A stretch of 64,000 nucleotides of DNA from assembly GCF_949987515.2 (NCBI RefSeq), contig NC_082686.1:50189911-50253910 (forward strand), written 5' to 3'. Below the pieces are notes generated by a model. That model did no database searches and was not told the origin of the DNA. It saw nothing but the letters and a program-made list of their open reading frames with translations. Shown in pieces: positions 11,641-23,099 of this stretch. A program made the translations under genes and the position numbers. Within the stretch, counting starts at the first letter, position 1. The number at the start of each line of letters is the position of its first letter. This stretch comes from Delphinus delphis. Taxonomy: Eukaryota; Chordata; Mammalia; Artiodactyla; Delphinidae.

Positions 11641-12654
11641 ATTTTATGAAAATATCAGCTGATTTTATCTTATCCACATTTATGGTAATCAAGTCTTTCT
11701 CCCATGCTATAAAAAAGATGTATACCTTTTCTCCATGGAGGGGATTTTCACCCTTTGAAATACAGGGTATTTAAGTTTTTCTCTGATGGGCCCAAGAAAA
11801 ATTATGATTTTTCTAGATTATTTTGCTTTTCTAATTTTTTTATGTTGGGGATGATATTCTCAAAGCTTTCTATATCTTAAGTGGAAGCAGAACTCTCCTT
11901 TTATATTTTATTTATTATTTCCATGGATTTTCAACAGCCTGTACATAGAAGCAATACCTTTCCATGTAATATGGAAAAAAAATTAGACCCTGATTTGAAA
12001 CAAAATTAACACACATGAAACACCTGGTGAAAAATTAAAGGGAGTGAGATACTGTTTTAGAGTTAACATATTCTGATTGAAGATCATATTTTAGTGTCTA
12101 TGTAGAAGAGTTTGTAACCATCTTATGCTTTAATGTTTTCTTAGCATTGCTTAAATGGAAATGACTCCTAAAACCAATTAAAATCAAATCAAATAAAATA
12201 AAAATTTGCTCCAGCCCTTCAGTAATTACATACAATTCCAACTGGCAATAATTTTGTAAGCAGTATCTCTGGGCTTTCAAGCTTTATCTTACCTTATATA
12301 ATGGACAATGGTTAAAAAATAAAACAAAACCCTGTCCATTTATATAGAGAAGCTAATTCAACTTTGGAATTCTTAGGAGATGTTACAAATAAATGTTACC
12401 AAATGACCTCAAATATTATTTAGATATCAGTCTGTTTTCACCAACCAGAAATCAAAAGAGATTTTCTTATCAAAGACACATCTCTTTTAATATCCTTATC
12501 AATCTCATTTTAATCTTACCACTACAGCAAATGATAGTTAACTATCTTTTTCAGTGATAGTTTTGTACATTTAAAGTAATATTTAGAGTATATCTTAAAG
12601 AAGGTACAGGTCAACAATTTATCATTAGAATAAAAATATATGTAGTGTTTGTTG
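11641..12654. other. Unique AT-rich stretch
   Basis: No gene, named repeat or RNA was seen. Confidence 0.5.
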
Positions 12655-12892
12655 TCATTTTTCTTGTTCATTAGTCCTTCAACTAATACTTATTCAGTAC
12701 CTCTGTTGTGCCCATACCTGTTTTGGATACAAGGGATAAACTAAAGGGGGCAAATGGGCATGGTTGCTGTTTACTTGTGCTTGTAGTCTGTGGGGGGAAG
12801 AAAAGTGTGTGCAGAAAATAACACACTATGATAAATGCTAGAAGATGCAGCATATCCGATCATGTGACTATTACTTAGGCAAGGAAAGAGAA
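12655..12892. mobile_element. Old L2/MIR-type relic
   Basis: TTCAACTAATACTTATTCAGTACC, TTTTGGATACAAGGGATAAAC and CACACTATGATAAATGCTAGAAG follow a widespread old mammalian repeat also seen at 20090-20440, 52735-52905 and 58918-59055. Family assignment is tentative. Confidence 0.45.
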
Positions 12893-12895
12893 AAT

Positions 12896-13284
12896 ATGTT
12901 TCCTTTTTACTGCCGTTATTGAAATATAGTGGATATACAATATGATATTAGTTTTGGGTGTACTAAATAGTGATTTGACATTTGCATACATTATGAAATA
13001 ATCACCATGATAAGTCTAGTAACCATCTATCCCCATACAAAGTTTTTGCAATATTATTGACCATTGTCCTTATGCTGTATATTACATTCCTGTGGCTTAT
13101 ATATTTTATAACTTGAGGTTTGTACCTCTTAATCCCCTTCATCTATTTTATCCTGAAAGACTCCTTTCCTCTGGCCACCATTCATTTTTCTCTGCATCTA
13201 TGAGTCTCTTTCTGTTTTGTTTTGTTTTTTGGATTACACATATAAATGAGAACATATGATATTTGTCTTTCTCTGTCTAACTCT
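12896..13284 (-). mobile_element. L1 element C, 3' end, reverse orientation (outer shell of the nest)
   Basis: It begins with a short T-rich run and TATTGAAATATAGTGGATATACAA, then ATGATAAGTCTAGTAACCATCTATCCCC and ACATATAAATGAGAACATATGATATTTGTCTTTCTCTGTC. These are the 3'UTR and end of ORF2 of an L1M element read backwards. The sentence breaks off at about 13284 and resumes at about 18405 (CACTTAGTTCACTTAGCAAAATACC). Confidence 0.8.
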
Positions 13285-15418
13285 TTTTTACATTTTATGC
13301 ATTTATTTGTTTTTATTGAAATTATACTTGATTTACAAAATTATGTGATTTTCAGGTGTACAGTATAGTAATTCAGTATTTTTATAGATTATACTTCATT
13401 AAAAGTTATTACAAGCTATAAATCCCTGTGCTATACAATAAAACCTTGTTGCTTATCTATTTTATATATAGTAGTTTGTCTCTCTTAATCCCATACTCCT
13501 AGTTTGTCGCTCCCCATTCCCTCTCCTCTTTGGTAACCACTAGTTTGTTTTCTATGTCTGTTAGCCTGTTTCTGTTTTGCATATATATTTGTTTGCATTA
13601 TGTTTTAGATTCCACATATAAGTGATATCATTATAGTCTTTGTCTGATTTACTTCACTAAGTATAATATTCTCTAGCTCCATCCATATTACTGTAAATGG
13701 AAGAATTTCATTGTTTTTTTATGGAGGAGTAGTATTCCATTGTATATATCTATCTGTCTATATCTATATACCACATTTTCTTTATCCACTTATCTGCTGA
13801 TGGGCACATGGATTGCTCCCATATCTTGGCTGTGGTAAATAGTGCTGCTATGTACATTGGGGTGCATGTGTCTTTTCGAATTCGTGTTTTTATATTTTCC
13901 AGATGTATACCCAGGAGTGTAATTGCTGGATCTTATACTAGTTCTATTTTTAGTTTTTTTGAAAAGCCTCCATGCTGTTTTCCACAGTGGCTGCACCAAT
14001 TTACATTCCCTCCAACAGTGTAGGAGGGTTTGCTATTCTCCACATGCTCTTCAGCATTTGTTATTTGTAGATTTTTTGATGATAGTCATTCTAACTGGTG
14101 TAAGGTGATAACTCATTGTGGTTTTGATTTGCATTTCTCTAATAATTAGTGATGTTGAACATCTTTTTATGTGTCTGTTAGTACACATATGTCTTCTTTG
14201 GAAAAATAGCTATTTAGGTCTTCTGCCCATTTTTTGATTGGGTTTTTTTTTTTTTTGATATTGAGTTGTATGAGCTGTTTATATATTTTGTATATTCGTT
14301 GTCAGTCACATCATTTGTAAATATTTTCTCCCATTCCATAGGTTGTCTTTTTGTTTTGTTGATGGTTTCCTTTGCTGTGCAAAAGCTTGTAAGTTTAATT
14401 AGGTCCCATTTGTTTATTTTTGCTTTTATTTTTCTTGCCTTAGGAGACAGATCCAAAAAAAATATTGCTACAATTTATGTCAATAAGTGTTCTGCCTATG
14501 TTCTCTTCTAGAAGTTTTATGATTTCAGGTATTACATTTAGGTCAATGCATTTTTAGTTTATTTTTGGTCATGGTATTAGAGAATTTTCTAATGTAATTA
14601 TTTTACATGTAGCTGTCCAGTTTTCCTAGCACCACTTATTAAACTATCTTTTCTCCATTGTACATTCTTGTCTCCTTTGTCATAGATTAGTTGACCATAG
14701 ATGTAGGGATTTATTTCTGGTCTCTCTATTCTGTGCCATTGATCTATGTGTCTGGTTTTGTGACAGTACCATGCTTTTTTGATTAATGTCATTTTGTAGT
14801 ATAATCTGAAGCCTGGGTGCATGATACCTCCAGCTTTGTTCTTTCTTCTCAAGATTGCTTTGGCAAATCAGGGTCTTTTGTGGTCTATATGACTTTTAGG
14901 ATTATTTATTCTAGTTCTGTGAAAAATGGCATGGATATTATGAAACGGATTGCATTAAATATGTAGATTGCTTTGGGTAGTATTGCAATTTTAACAATAT
15001 TCATTCTTCCAATCCAAGAGCATGAGATATCTTTCCATTGCTTAGTATCATCTTCAGTTTCCTTCCTCAGTGTTTTATAGTTTTCAGAGTGTAGGTCTTT
15101 CACTTCCTTGGTTAAATTTATTTCTAGATTTTTTTTTCTTTTTGATGTGATTTTAAATGGGACTGTTTCTTGCTTTTTCTTTCTAATAGTTCATTATTAG
15201 TGGATAGAACAGCAACATATTTCTGTATATTAATCTTATATCCTACAGTCTTGCTGAATTCATTTATTCTAATAGTTTTGGGGTAGAAACTTTAGGGTTT
15301 TCTATATAAAGTACTATGTCATCTGCAAGTAGTGACAGTCTTACTTCTTGCCTTCTAATTTGGATGGCTTTTATTCATATTCTTGTGTGACTGCTATGGC
15401 TAGGACTTCCAGTACCAT
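13285..15418 (-). mobile_element. L1 element A, 3' portion, reverse orientation
   Basis: It starts with TTTATTTGTTTTTATTGAAATTATAC, the reverse of an L1 3' end, and continues backwards through the 3'UTR and ORF2. ORF2 frames on the minus strand survive in pieces at 13790-13999, 14214-14456, 14598-14852 and 14906-15103. The reverse-transcriptase catalytic motif LADDIVLY is readable near 15302-15326, minus strand. It is cut at 15418 by L1 element B and resumes at 17145. Confidence 0.85.
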
Positions 15419-16136
15419 TTTTTTAAATTGGAGTATAATTGCTTTACAATGTTGTGTTAGTGTCTGCTGTGTGCTGAAGTGAATCAGCTATATGTATACA
15501 TATATCCCCTCCCTCTTGTACCTCCCTGCAACCCCCCATCCCACCCATCTAGGTCACCCCAGAGCACCGAGCTGAGCTCCCTGTGTTGTACAGCAGGTTC
15601 CCACTAGCTATCTATTTTACACATGGTAGTGTACATATGTCAATCCTAATCTCCCAATTCATCCCACACTCCCCTTCCCCCCACCTATGTCCACATTTCC
15701 ATTCTCTACATCTGTGTCTCTATTCCTGCCCTACAAATAGGTTCATCTGTACCATTTTTTTAGATTCCACATATATGCATTAATATATGATATATGTTTT
15801 TCTCTTTCTGACTTACTTCACTCTGTATGACAAACTCTAGATCCATCCACATCTCTACAAATGGCCCAATTTCATTACTTTTTTGGCTGAGTAATATTCC
15901 ATTGTATATATGTACCACATCTTCTTTGTCCACTCATCAATTGATTGACATTTACGTTGCTTCCATGTCCTGCTGTTGTAAATAGTGCTGCAGTGAACAC
16001 TGGGGTACATGTGTCTTTTTGAATTATGGTTTTCTCAGGATACATACCCAATAGTGGTATTGCTGGGTCATATGGTAGTTCTAATTTTAGTTTTTTAAGG
16101 AACCTCCATGCTGTTCTCCATAGTGGCTATATCAGT

Positions 16137-16409
16137 TTACATTCCCACCAGCAGTGCAAGAGGGAGGGTTCCCTTTTCTCCACACCCTCTCCAGCATTTA
16201 TTGTTCGTAGATATTTTGATGATGGCCATTCTGACTGGTGTGAGGAGATACCTCATTGTAGTTTTGATCTGTATTTCTCTAATAATTAGTGATGTTGAGC
16301 ATCTTTTACATGCCTGTGGGCCATCTGTATGTCCTCTGGAGAAATGTCTATTTAGGTCTTCTGCCCATTTTTTGATTGGGTTGTTTGTTGTTTTGATATT
16401 GAGTTGCAT
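16137..16409 (-). pseudogene. L1 ORF2 fragment in element B
   Basis: The 90-codon minus-strand frame includes [14 protein letters not shown] and [20 protein letters not shown], the conserved C-terminal part of L1 ORF2 beyond the reverse transcriptase. No start or end of ORF2 is present, so it is a broken copy. The longer plus-strand frame at 16108-16584 is only its complement. Confidence 0.9.
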
Positions 16410-16815
16410 GGGCTGTTTGTATATTTTGGAGATAAATCCTTTATCAGTTGCTTTGTTTGCAAATATTTTCTACCATTCTGAGGGTTGTCTTTTCATCTTG
16501 TTTATGGTTTCCTTTGCTGTGCAGAAGCTTTTAAGTTTAATTAGGTCCCATTTGTTTAGCTTTGTTTTATTTTCATTACTCTAGGAGGTGGGTCAAAAAA
16601 GATCTTGCTGTGATTTATGTCAAAGAGTGTTTTTCCTATGTTTTCCTCTAAAGTTTTATAGTGTCCGGTCTTACATTTAGGTCTTTAATCCAGAGTTAGT
16701 TTTTGTGTATGATATTAGGCAGTGTTCTAATTTCATTCTTCTACATGTAGCTGTCCAGTTTTCCCAGCATCACTTATTGAAGAGATTGTCTTTTCTCCAT
16801 TGTATAGTATTGCCT

Positions 16816-16816
<1 letters not shown>

Positions 16817-16853
<37 letters not shown>

Positions 16854-17043
16854 GGGACGCGGGCCTCTCACCGCCGCGGCCTCTCCCATTGCGGAGCACA
16901 GGCTCCGGACGCGCAGGCTCAGCGGCCATGACTCACGGGCACAGCCGCTCCGCGGCATGTGGGATCTTCCTGGACTGGGGCATGAACCCGTGTCCCCTGC
17001 ATCGGCAGGCAGACTCTCAACCACTACGCCACCAGGGAAGCCC
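16817..17043 (-). mobile_element. CHR-2-type SINE, reverse orientation, inserted in L1 B
   Basis: A 34-T run (reverse of the A tail) is followed by the GC-rich body (GCGGGCCTCTCACCGCCGCG, CTCCGGACGCGCAGGCTCAG) and the tRNA-like head in reverse, ending GCCACCAGGGAAGCCC. Exact 11-base duplications AGTATTGCCTC lie at 16806-16816 and 17044-17054. The long pure tail and high similarity to the copy at 55005-55231 suggest a fairly young insertion. It is the innermost layer of the nest. Confidence 0.95.
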
Positions 17044-17170
17044 AGTATTGCCTCATTTGTCATAGGTTAGGTGACCATAGATGCGTGGGTTTATCTCTGG
17101 GCTGTCTATCCTGTACCATTGATCTATATTTCTGTTTTTGTGCCACCAGTACTATGTTAAGTAGAAGTGG

Positions 17171-17380
17171 CTAGAGCAAGCATCCTTGTCTTGTTCTTGA
17201 ATTTAAAGGAAATGCTTTCAGCTTTTCACTATTGAGTAGGATGCTAGATGAGGGTTTGTCATAGATGGCCTTTATTTTCTTGAGACATGTTCTCTCTATA
17301 CCCACTTTGATGAGAACTTTTATCATTGATGGATGTTGAATTTTGTCAAATGCTTTTTCTGTGTCTAATGAGATGATCAT
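17171..17380 (-). pseudogene. L1 ORF2 reverse-transcriptase fragment (element A)
   Basis: The minus-strand frame of 69 codons begins MIISLDTEKAFDKIQHP, the conserved L1 reverse-transcriptase block that holds a catalytic aspartate, and ends near RTRQGCLL, the following block. The catalytic LADD block lies 1.7 kb away at about 15302-15326 because element B separates them. In an intact ORF2 the two are adjacent. Nonfunctional. Confidence 0.9.
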
Positions 17381-17429
17381 GTGAGTTTCATCCCGGGATC
17401 TTCTTGCCTCTGTGATCCAAGGTCAAGTC

Positions 17430-18005
17430 TTTTCCCTGGTCATGGATACCCCTACTCTAGTGCCACAGTGTGGCATGGACTGAGCAGGGACTATAGCATT
17501 CACTTGACTCTGCCTTGGGTGTGAGGCAGTCCCAGGAAACCTGGCAGCTGCTAGGGTAGACCTCTCCCCTGCCTCTGGGGCAAGTCCCCTTTTCTCATAG
17601 TTGATCACTCTCCCCAGACTGTGATACTCCGCCCTGTTGTGGAACTGCTCTGCAGATCAGGCATGACGGCCCGTGTGATCACCTTGCAGTCACTGGGGGT
17701 GAGTTGTGGAGGAGTGGCCACTTTCTAGAAATCTGGGTGAATTCTGGGGTGCCATTTTAGTAAGTGTCAACAATGGCTGCTGCTGCCCCACCCAGATTCT
17801 GCCCCAGGATCAGGTCACCTCTGTGGTAAAGTCTTTTCCTCTGTCCTGGTTGCCCCGAACCCAGTGCCATGCTGTGGTATGGAGTGAGTGGAGCCAGAGC
17901 ATTCTCTGTCAGCTTGAGCTGGGTCGAAGTATGTGGCAAAATGGTCACAGGAAACCTGACAGCCACTAGAGCAGATCTCTCTCCACCCTTCCTTGGGAGC
18001 TAGTC
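17430..18005. repeat. Diverged tandem duplication, period about 400 bp
   Basis: Two segments share an order of words: AAGTCTTTTCC, then AGTGCCA, TGTGGCATGGACTGAG / TGTGGTATGGAGTGAG, AGCATTC, CAGGAAACCTGGCAGC / CAGGAAACCTGACAGC and GACCTCTC / GATCTCTC. The first starts near 17434 and the second near 17831. Several L1 families carry repeated units in the 5'UTR, which would fit element A. Confidence 0.6.
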
Positions 18006-18399
18006 AGCACCTGCACTCCTCAGGAGCGCAAAATACAAGGGGTTGTATTTGCCACAGCAGTCTGAGAGCCAGCCAAGAGGGCTTAACTCCTCCATGTAGA
18101 ACCACAGGACTGGGAAACCCCATCTGTGGCTCAGTCTGTTCACTCTGCAAGGCAGGTGTCCACCCTTGTTACCTTCCTTGTTCTCTGAGTTCCGTCACAT
18201 GGGCACAGGTTCTGACCTGATGACTTTTCTTCCCTTCCTACCTGATTACATGTGTATATTTCTTACAGCCTGGGCTGTAGAGGAGTCCTTCTGCCAGTCT
18301 CCAGTTAGTTTTCAGTGAGAATTCTTTCACATGTAGATGTATTTTTCATGCGTTCATGAGGGGAGGTGAGCTCCACCCTTTTTCTCTGCCATCTTTATC

Positions 18400-19022
18400 T
18401 CTCTTCCCTGTCTCACTTAGTTCACTTAGCAAAATACCACCTAGATCCATCAGTGTTGATGCAAATGTCAGGATTTCATTTTTTTATGTGGCTGAGCAAT
18501 ATTCCATTGTGTGTGTCTGTGTGCATCTGTGTGTGTATGTGTGTGTATATATATATATAAATATATATAAAATCATTGTATATATGTACCATATCTTCTT
18601 TATTCATCTATTGATGAAGATTAGGTTGCTTCCATGTCTTGGCTATTGTAAATAGTGCTGCAGTGAGCATGGGTGTGCATATATCATTTTGAATTAGTGT
18701 TTTTGTTTTCTTCAGGTAAATACTCAGAAGTGAAATTGCTGGATCATATGGCAGTTCTATTTTTAATTTTTTGAGGAATTTCCATACTGTTTCCCATCAA
18801 GGCTTTGCCTATTTACAATCCTACCAACAGTGCACAAGGTTTCTCTTTTCTCCACATCCTTGCCAACACTTGTTATTTGTTGTCTTTTTGAAGATAGCCA
18901 TTTTCACAGGTGTGGGGTGCTATCCCATTGTGGTTTTGATTTGCATTTCCCTGGTGCTTAGTGATGTTGAGCATCTGTAGGTGTGTTGTTGGCCATCTAT
19001 ACATCTTTGGAAAAATGTCTAT
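18400..19022 (-). mobile_element. L1 element C, continuation of ORF2, reverse orientation
   Basis: It resumes the sentence broken at 13284 (CTCACTTAGTTCACTTAGC) and runs backwards through ORF2, including ATTGTAAATAGTGCTGCAGTG, GAAATTGCTGGATCATATGG and GTGATGTTGAGCATC. It ends at AATGTCTATT near 19022, where the orientation flips. A (GT)n/(TA)n run lies at 18508-18570. Confidence 0.85.
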
Positions 19023-19348
19023 TGTAAGGCCTGAAACCATGAAACTCCTAGAAGAAAACATGGACAGTGTTTTGACATCAGTCTTAGAAATATTTTCTTG
19101 GATCTGTCTTCTAAGGCAAGGGAAATATAAGCAAAAATAAACAAATGGCACTACATCAAACTAAAAGTCTTTTGCATGGGGAAGGAAACTATCAACAGAA
19201 AGAAAAGCCAACATATTGAATGAGAGAAGACATTTGTAAATGATATATCCTATACAGTGTTAATATCTAAAATATACAAAAAACTCATATGACTTAACAC
19301 CAAAACAAAAATAAAAACAGATTTAAAAACAGACAGAGACCTGAATAT
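19023..19348 (+). mobile_element. L1 element C, inverted 5' segment (sense)
   Basis: From CCTGAAACCATGAAACTCCTAGAAG to ACAGAGACCTGAATA the DNA is L1 ORF2 in sense orientation. Its end (GACCTGAATA) is the L1 position that directly precedes the first base of the antisense part (AATAGACATTTTTCC read on the minus strand). The two parts are thus contiguous in L1 but joined head to head, the known signature of twin priming during insertion. Confidence 0.8.
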
Positions 19349-20089
19349 ATTTTTCTTTTTGCTGGATGAGAAAAGTTTGGAGAAATGAACTAAGCACCAT
19401 GTGCATTATGGGTTATACTACCAGTATCTATTTTTTTAGATTCTAAAAGCTACACAATATCAGAAAAAAGCTCTGAACTTCTGGCTGAAAGGAAGGTCTT
19501 ATTTGAAATTTAATTTGTATTTACCAATTTTCCTATAAAATACGTGTAGTAACCTGTGGTAATTCATGGGGAATACAATTTTTTCTTTCCTGAATGCACA
19601 ATATGGTTGGTAATACATTGAAGGCCAACCTCAATCTCGAGAAGCAATTGGTATAAAAATAAGCATTGCAGGTATGTTAAATATAGCATGATCTCAATGC
19701 AATAACATATATCAGTGCATTGTTTATTTTTATTTGCAATAACTTAGAAGCTATGTGTTAAACAGGTCCACTTGAAGAAAGGAAAACTGAAAAAGGGGTT
19801 TCTATCTAGGCTGGAAACCAGAAGATCCTACTTTAGCTTCTGAATCAAGTAACATATGATGAGGGTTAATACCAGCACATAAACAACATCATGGTTTTCT
19901 AGCTTATCAGCTTATTAAGAAGAGTTAATTCACAGTGAATTACAAGGGCATATACCCTGTATCTTCAAATAATTAGTTTCCAAATACAGGGAACGTTCTT
20001 TTTTATGTCACACTGTTTATCGGCAATTTTTTTAGTCTCTAAGGATAAGGTGGATAATTCTCACGATAGTCATATTCTTATAAGTGAAA
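19349..20089. other. Unique AT-rich stretch
   Basis: No gene, named repeat or RNA was seen. Confidence 0.5.
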
Positions 20090-20440
20090 GAATGACAGCA
20101 AATAATGAAAATAATAAAGAAATTTCAGAATGTAATAAGTGCCATAAAGACAATATAGCAGGATATTGTGATAAAGAAGATGTATATACTGAGCAGGAGC
20201 TGAGGTTATTTTAGATAAACTGGTCAGAGAAGACATCTCTGAAGAGATGACATTTGAATAGTATTTGAGCAGAGACCTGAGTGATGATCAAAATCTGTCA
20301 TGCTGGAGGAAGATCATACCAAGTAAAGGGATTAAAATCTATAAAGTCTCTGAAGAAGAGTGTGCTTAACTCTTTTAATTGGCAACAGGAAGCATAAATC
20401 AGTCTAAATATAGAGAACAAGAGATAAAGTAATACAATAT
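20090..20440 (+). mobile_element. Old L2/MIR-type relic
   Basis: AATAAGTGCCATAAAGACAATATAGC, CTGGTCAGAGAAGACATCTCTGAAG, GATGACATTTGAATAG and GCAGAGACCTGAGTGATGA match a common old mammalian repeat. The frame at 20005-20214 overlaps it and is not taken as a gene. Confidence 0.5.
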
Positions 20441-21062
20441 TAGGGGGCAGAAATAATTAGAGAAAATACCATATATGACCTTTGAGCATTCCAAGCAGTT
20501 TTGCTCATTCTAATGACTAAAGGAAACCACTGGATATTTCTGATGAGAGATGAGGTGCTCTGAGTTATAATTTAATAATCTTACTTTTAACATACTCCTA
20601 CCCAGGGCCAGGAATTTTGTGTGAAGCTAGGGATGTGAAACATATATGGCTTGGACCCTCTCATCAGTCAGTTGAGTCTGTTAGTCTTTTGATCTCCTTC
20701 AAGCAGCCTCAGTGGCCTAAGGACCACAGGTGAAATTACTGGGCCACACCCGGATACCCTGCCAATGTACTTGGTTTCCCAGGATGAGTCTTGAAGTCAT
20801 GACTTTTAAGAGTAACGTGTTTCAGACTTTTTAATAGCAATAATTTCCATCTATTATTGACTCTGTCACTGGGGAAACTCACAAAACAATTTGTTTCATG
20901 GAAAATTATTCATTATTATCGATTCAGAAAGATCAAAAGTTTTATCCTGCTGTCATTCAAGCTATAATTTTAGTAACCATTATTACTGATTATTGAGTAA
21001 GATAAGTTCTAATAACTACTATTGTACTTATTCTAGTTTTAAAACAACCTGAATTATTTTTT
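20441..21062. other. Unique stretch
   Basis: No gene, named repeat or RNA was seen. Confidence 0.5.
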
Positions 21063-21076
21063 AAAAACTAGAGGTA

Positions 21077-21886
21077 GATTTTTTGATGATCTACAAACAA
21101 TAAATGCTGGAAAGGGTGTGGAGAAAACGGAAGACTCTTGCACTATTGGTGGGAATGTGAATTGATACAGCCACTATGGAGGTTCTTTAAAAAACTAAAA
21201 ACAGAACTACCATATGACCCAGCAATCCCACTACTGGGCATATACCCTGAGAAAACCACAATTCAAAAAGAGTCACGTGCCACAATGTTCATTGCAGCTG
21301 TATTTACAATATCCAGGACATGGAAGCAACATAAGTGTCCATCGACAGATGAATGGATAAAGATGTGGCACATATATACAATGGAATACTACTCAGACAT
21401 AAAAAGAAATGAAATTGAGTTATTTGTAGTGAGGTGGATGGATCTAGAGTCTGTTATACAGAGTGAAGTTAGAGGGAGAAAAATAAATTCTGTATGCTAA
21501 CACATATATATAGAATCTAAAAACAAACAAAAAGTGTTCTGAAGAACCTAGGGGCAGGACAGGAATAAAGACGCAGATGTAGAGAATGGACTTGAGGACA
21601 TGGGGAGGGGGAAGGGTAAGCTGGGACGAAGTGAAAGAATGGCATGGACTTATATACACTACCACATGTAAAATAGATAGCTAGTGGGAAGCAGCTGCAT
21701 AGCACGGGGAGATCAGTTCTATGCTTTGTGACCACCTAGAGGGGTGGGATAGGGAGGGTGGGAGGGAGATGCAAGAGGGAGGAGATATGGGGATATATGT
21801 ATATGTATAGCTGATTCACTTTGTTATACAGCAGAAACTAACACACCATTGTAAAGCAATTATACTCCAATAAAGATGTAGAAAAA
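21077..21886 (+). mobile_element. 5'-truncated L1, sense, with target-site duplication
   Basis: It runs from the late part of ORF2 (ATGCTGGAAAGGGTGTGGAG) through the 3'UTR (AGGGGCAGGACAGGAATAAAGACGC) to TTATACTCCAATAAAGATG and an A tail. AAAAACTAGAGGTA flanks it at 21063-21076 and 21887-21900. The uncut target TTTTTTAAAAACTAG fits the L1 endonuclease preference (TT/AAAA). Confidence 0.95.
21138..21500 (+). pseudogene. L1 ORF2 C-terminal fragment
   Basis: The 120-codon frame contains [34 protein letters not shown] and MEYYSDIKRNEIELFVVRWM, the conserved C-terminal end of L1 ORF2. Most of the 3D reading frame is intact here, but the endonuclease and reverse-transcriptase domains are missing through 5' truncation, so it has no enzymatic role. 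Confidence 0.92.
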
Positions 21887-21900
21887 AAAAACTAGAGGTA

Positions 21901-23099
21901 TTTTCTAATGGACTGGATAATTTTTACTGTAAAAGAATCCTGATGTGTCTACTTAAATGCTGTGAAATATCTCTCCATTCTCTGTTTTTAGTTTAAAAAA
22001 TATTTACAAATGACTACCATTTTGCATAAAAATATAAGCAGCAAAAGGGAAAGAAAATATCCTGCATTAGTATGCTTTGTTTTTTGGTTCTTATTTTTTT
22101 TAGACAAAGATTTGCTTCATCACAGGAATTTGGAACCCCTTGCAAAGTACAGATATAATTCAAATTATATTACTGCTTGTGTTTGTGTTTTAATAATTAA
22201 GGAAGAGAATGAAAAAGACACAAAAAAACTTCTTCAAGATAATAACTGAATGTTTTCCCTGAAGCCATAGAATAACTAATGTTGTGGAGTAAATAAATGA
22301 TATTCATCATTTTCTTCCATTTGTAATTTCACATCAAGCAGAATATTTAAGGAACTTCAAAGGTAGCAGATATGAGATTTAAGAAAATAATATGTTAAAC
22401 TTGGTTTTCCTTTCTTCTTTGTCATCATATATTATTGCATGTCTGTGTAATAATTTAGTATCCAGCAAGAACTCTTAAGAAAAATGTATTTGTTGTCTAA
22501 GGGTTAAACAAAAAGCAAGGTAAACATATTGCACTCTTCTAAAACTGTTGTGTTAAAATACGGGAAGGCTTCTAAACCCAGCAATACCAATCAGTTAAAT
22601 TTAACATGCAAACATTGACCATGATTTTAATATAAATGCTTGAGTAGTATAGTGGCCCAGAGAATGTGCCTTTTGGACCTCCGACTACAGAGAGCCTAAT
22701 TAGCCAAGGGCCACAGCTGCTGGACTCTAAGATCCATCTCAGCATTTGCAGTGAGGCCACTCCAGTGGTTTTCCCCCAGCCAGTGACTGAGCACTGCATC
22801 TCTCTGGTAGACACGGTACTCCTGGGAAGGCAGACTTTTAGTCGGATTCCCTAATGGCCCTGCCAAACCTTTCTCAACCCACACAGCACTCTAGGATGCT
22901 GCCATTTACCTTCCTTCCCTTTCTCCTTCACTCAGGCTGACACTTGCATTACAGTCTGATGGCTACCCCAGTCTTCCTCGATTTCCTCCCCATTTCCCCT
23001 CATAGGCATTTCTCTTAGCAAAATCCTTGTATGTTTAATCCTATCTTTGTGTCTCCAGGAAAGAGTACTTAGGCTAAAATAAGTAGTTAGTGTTTTAAT
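21901..23099. other. Unique stretch
   Basis: Opposed frames at 22572-22884 overlap on both strands within a slightly GC-richer patch; no domain is recognised. No named repeat was seen. Confidence 0.5.

Larger units (their letters stand above)
15419..17144 (-). mobile_element. L1 element B, reverse orientation, inserted in element A
   Basis: It opens with TTTTTTAAATTGGAGTATAATTGC, a second L1 3' end inside element A, and runs backwards through a complete 3'UTR and the end of ORF2 to about 17144. The flanks carry CCAGTACCAT (15409-15418) and CCAGTACTAT (17145-17154), a 10-base target duplication with one difference. B covers sequence that A also has, proving separate insertions. It is 5'-truncated within ORF2. 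A CHR-2 SINE at 16817-17043 interrupts it. Confidence 0.88.
17145..18395 (-). mobile_element. L1 element A, remaining 5' portion with internal deletion, reverse orientation
   Basis: From 17145 to about 17395 the ORF2 of element A continues. At 17396 the sequence jumps to GC-richer DNA that ends at about 18395 in CACCTCCCCTCATGAACG and AAGATGGCAGAG read on the minus strand, the start typical of an L1 5'UTR. The rest of ORF2 (endonuclease) and ORF1 are missing, so A kept both ends but lost its middle. The 5'UTR part holds a diverged tandem duplication (separate entry). Assignment of 17396-18395 to L1 5'UTR is inference. Confidence 0.55.

Noticed and set aside
16108..16584. 158-codon plus-strand frame
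   Set aside because: It is the complement of L1 ORF2 in element B; the minus strand carries the recognisable ORF2 protein.
16705..17070. 121- and 97-codon frames on opposite strands
   Set aside because: They read through the poly-T tail (poly-Phe/poly-Lys) and the CHR-2 SINE.
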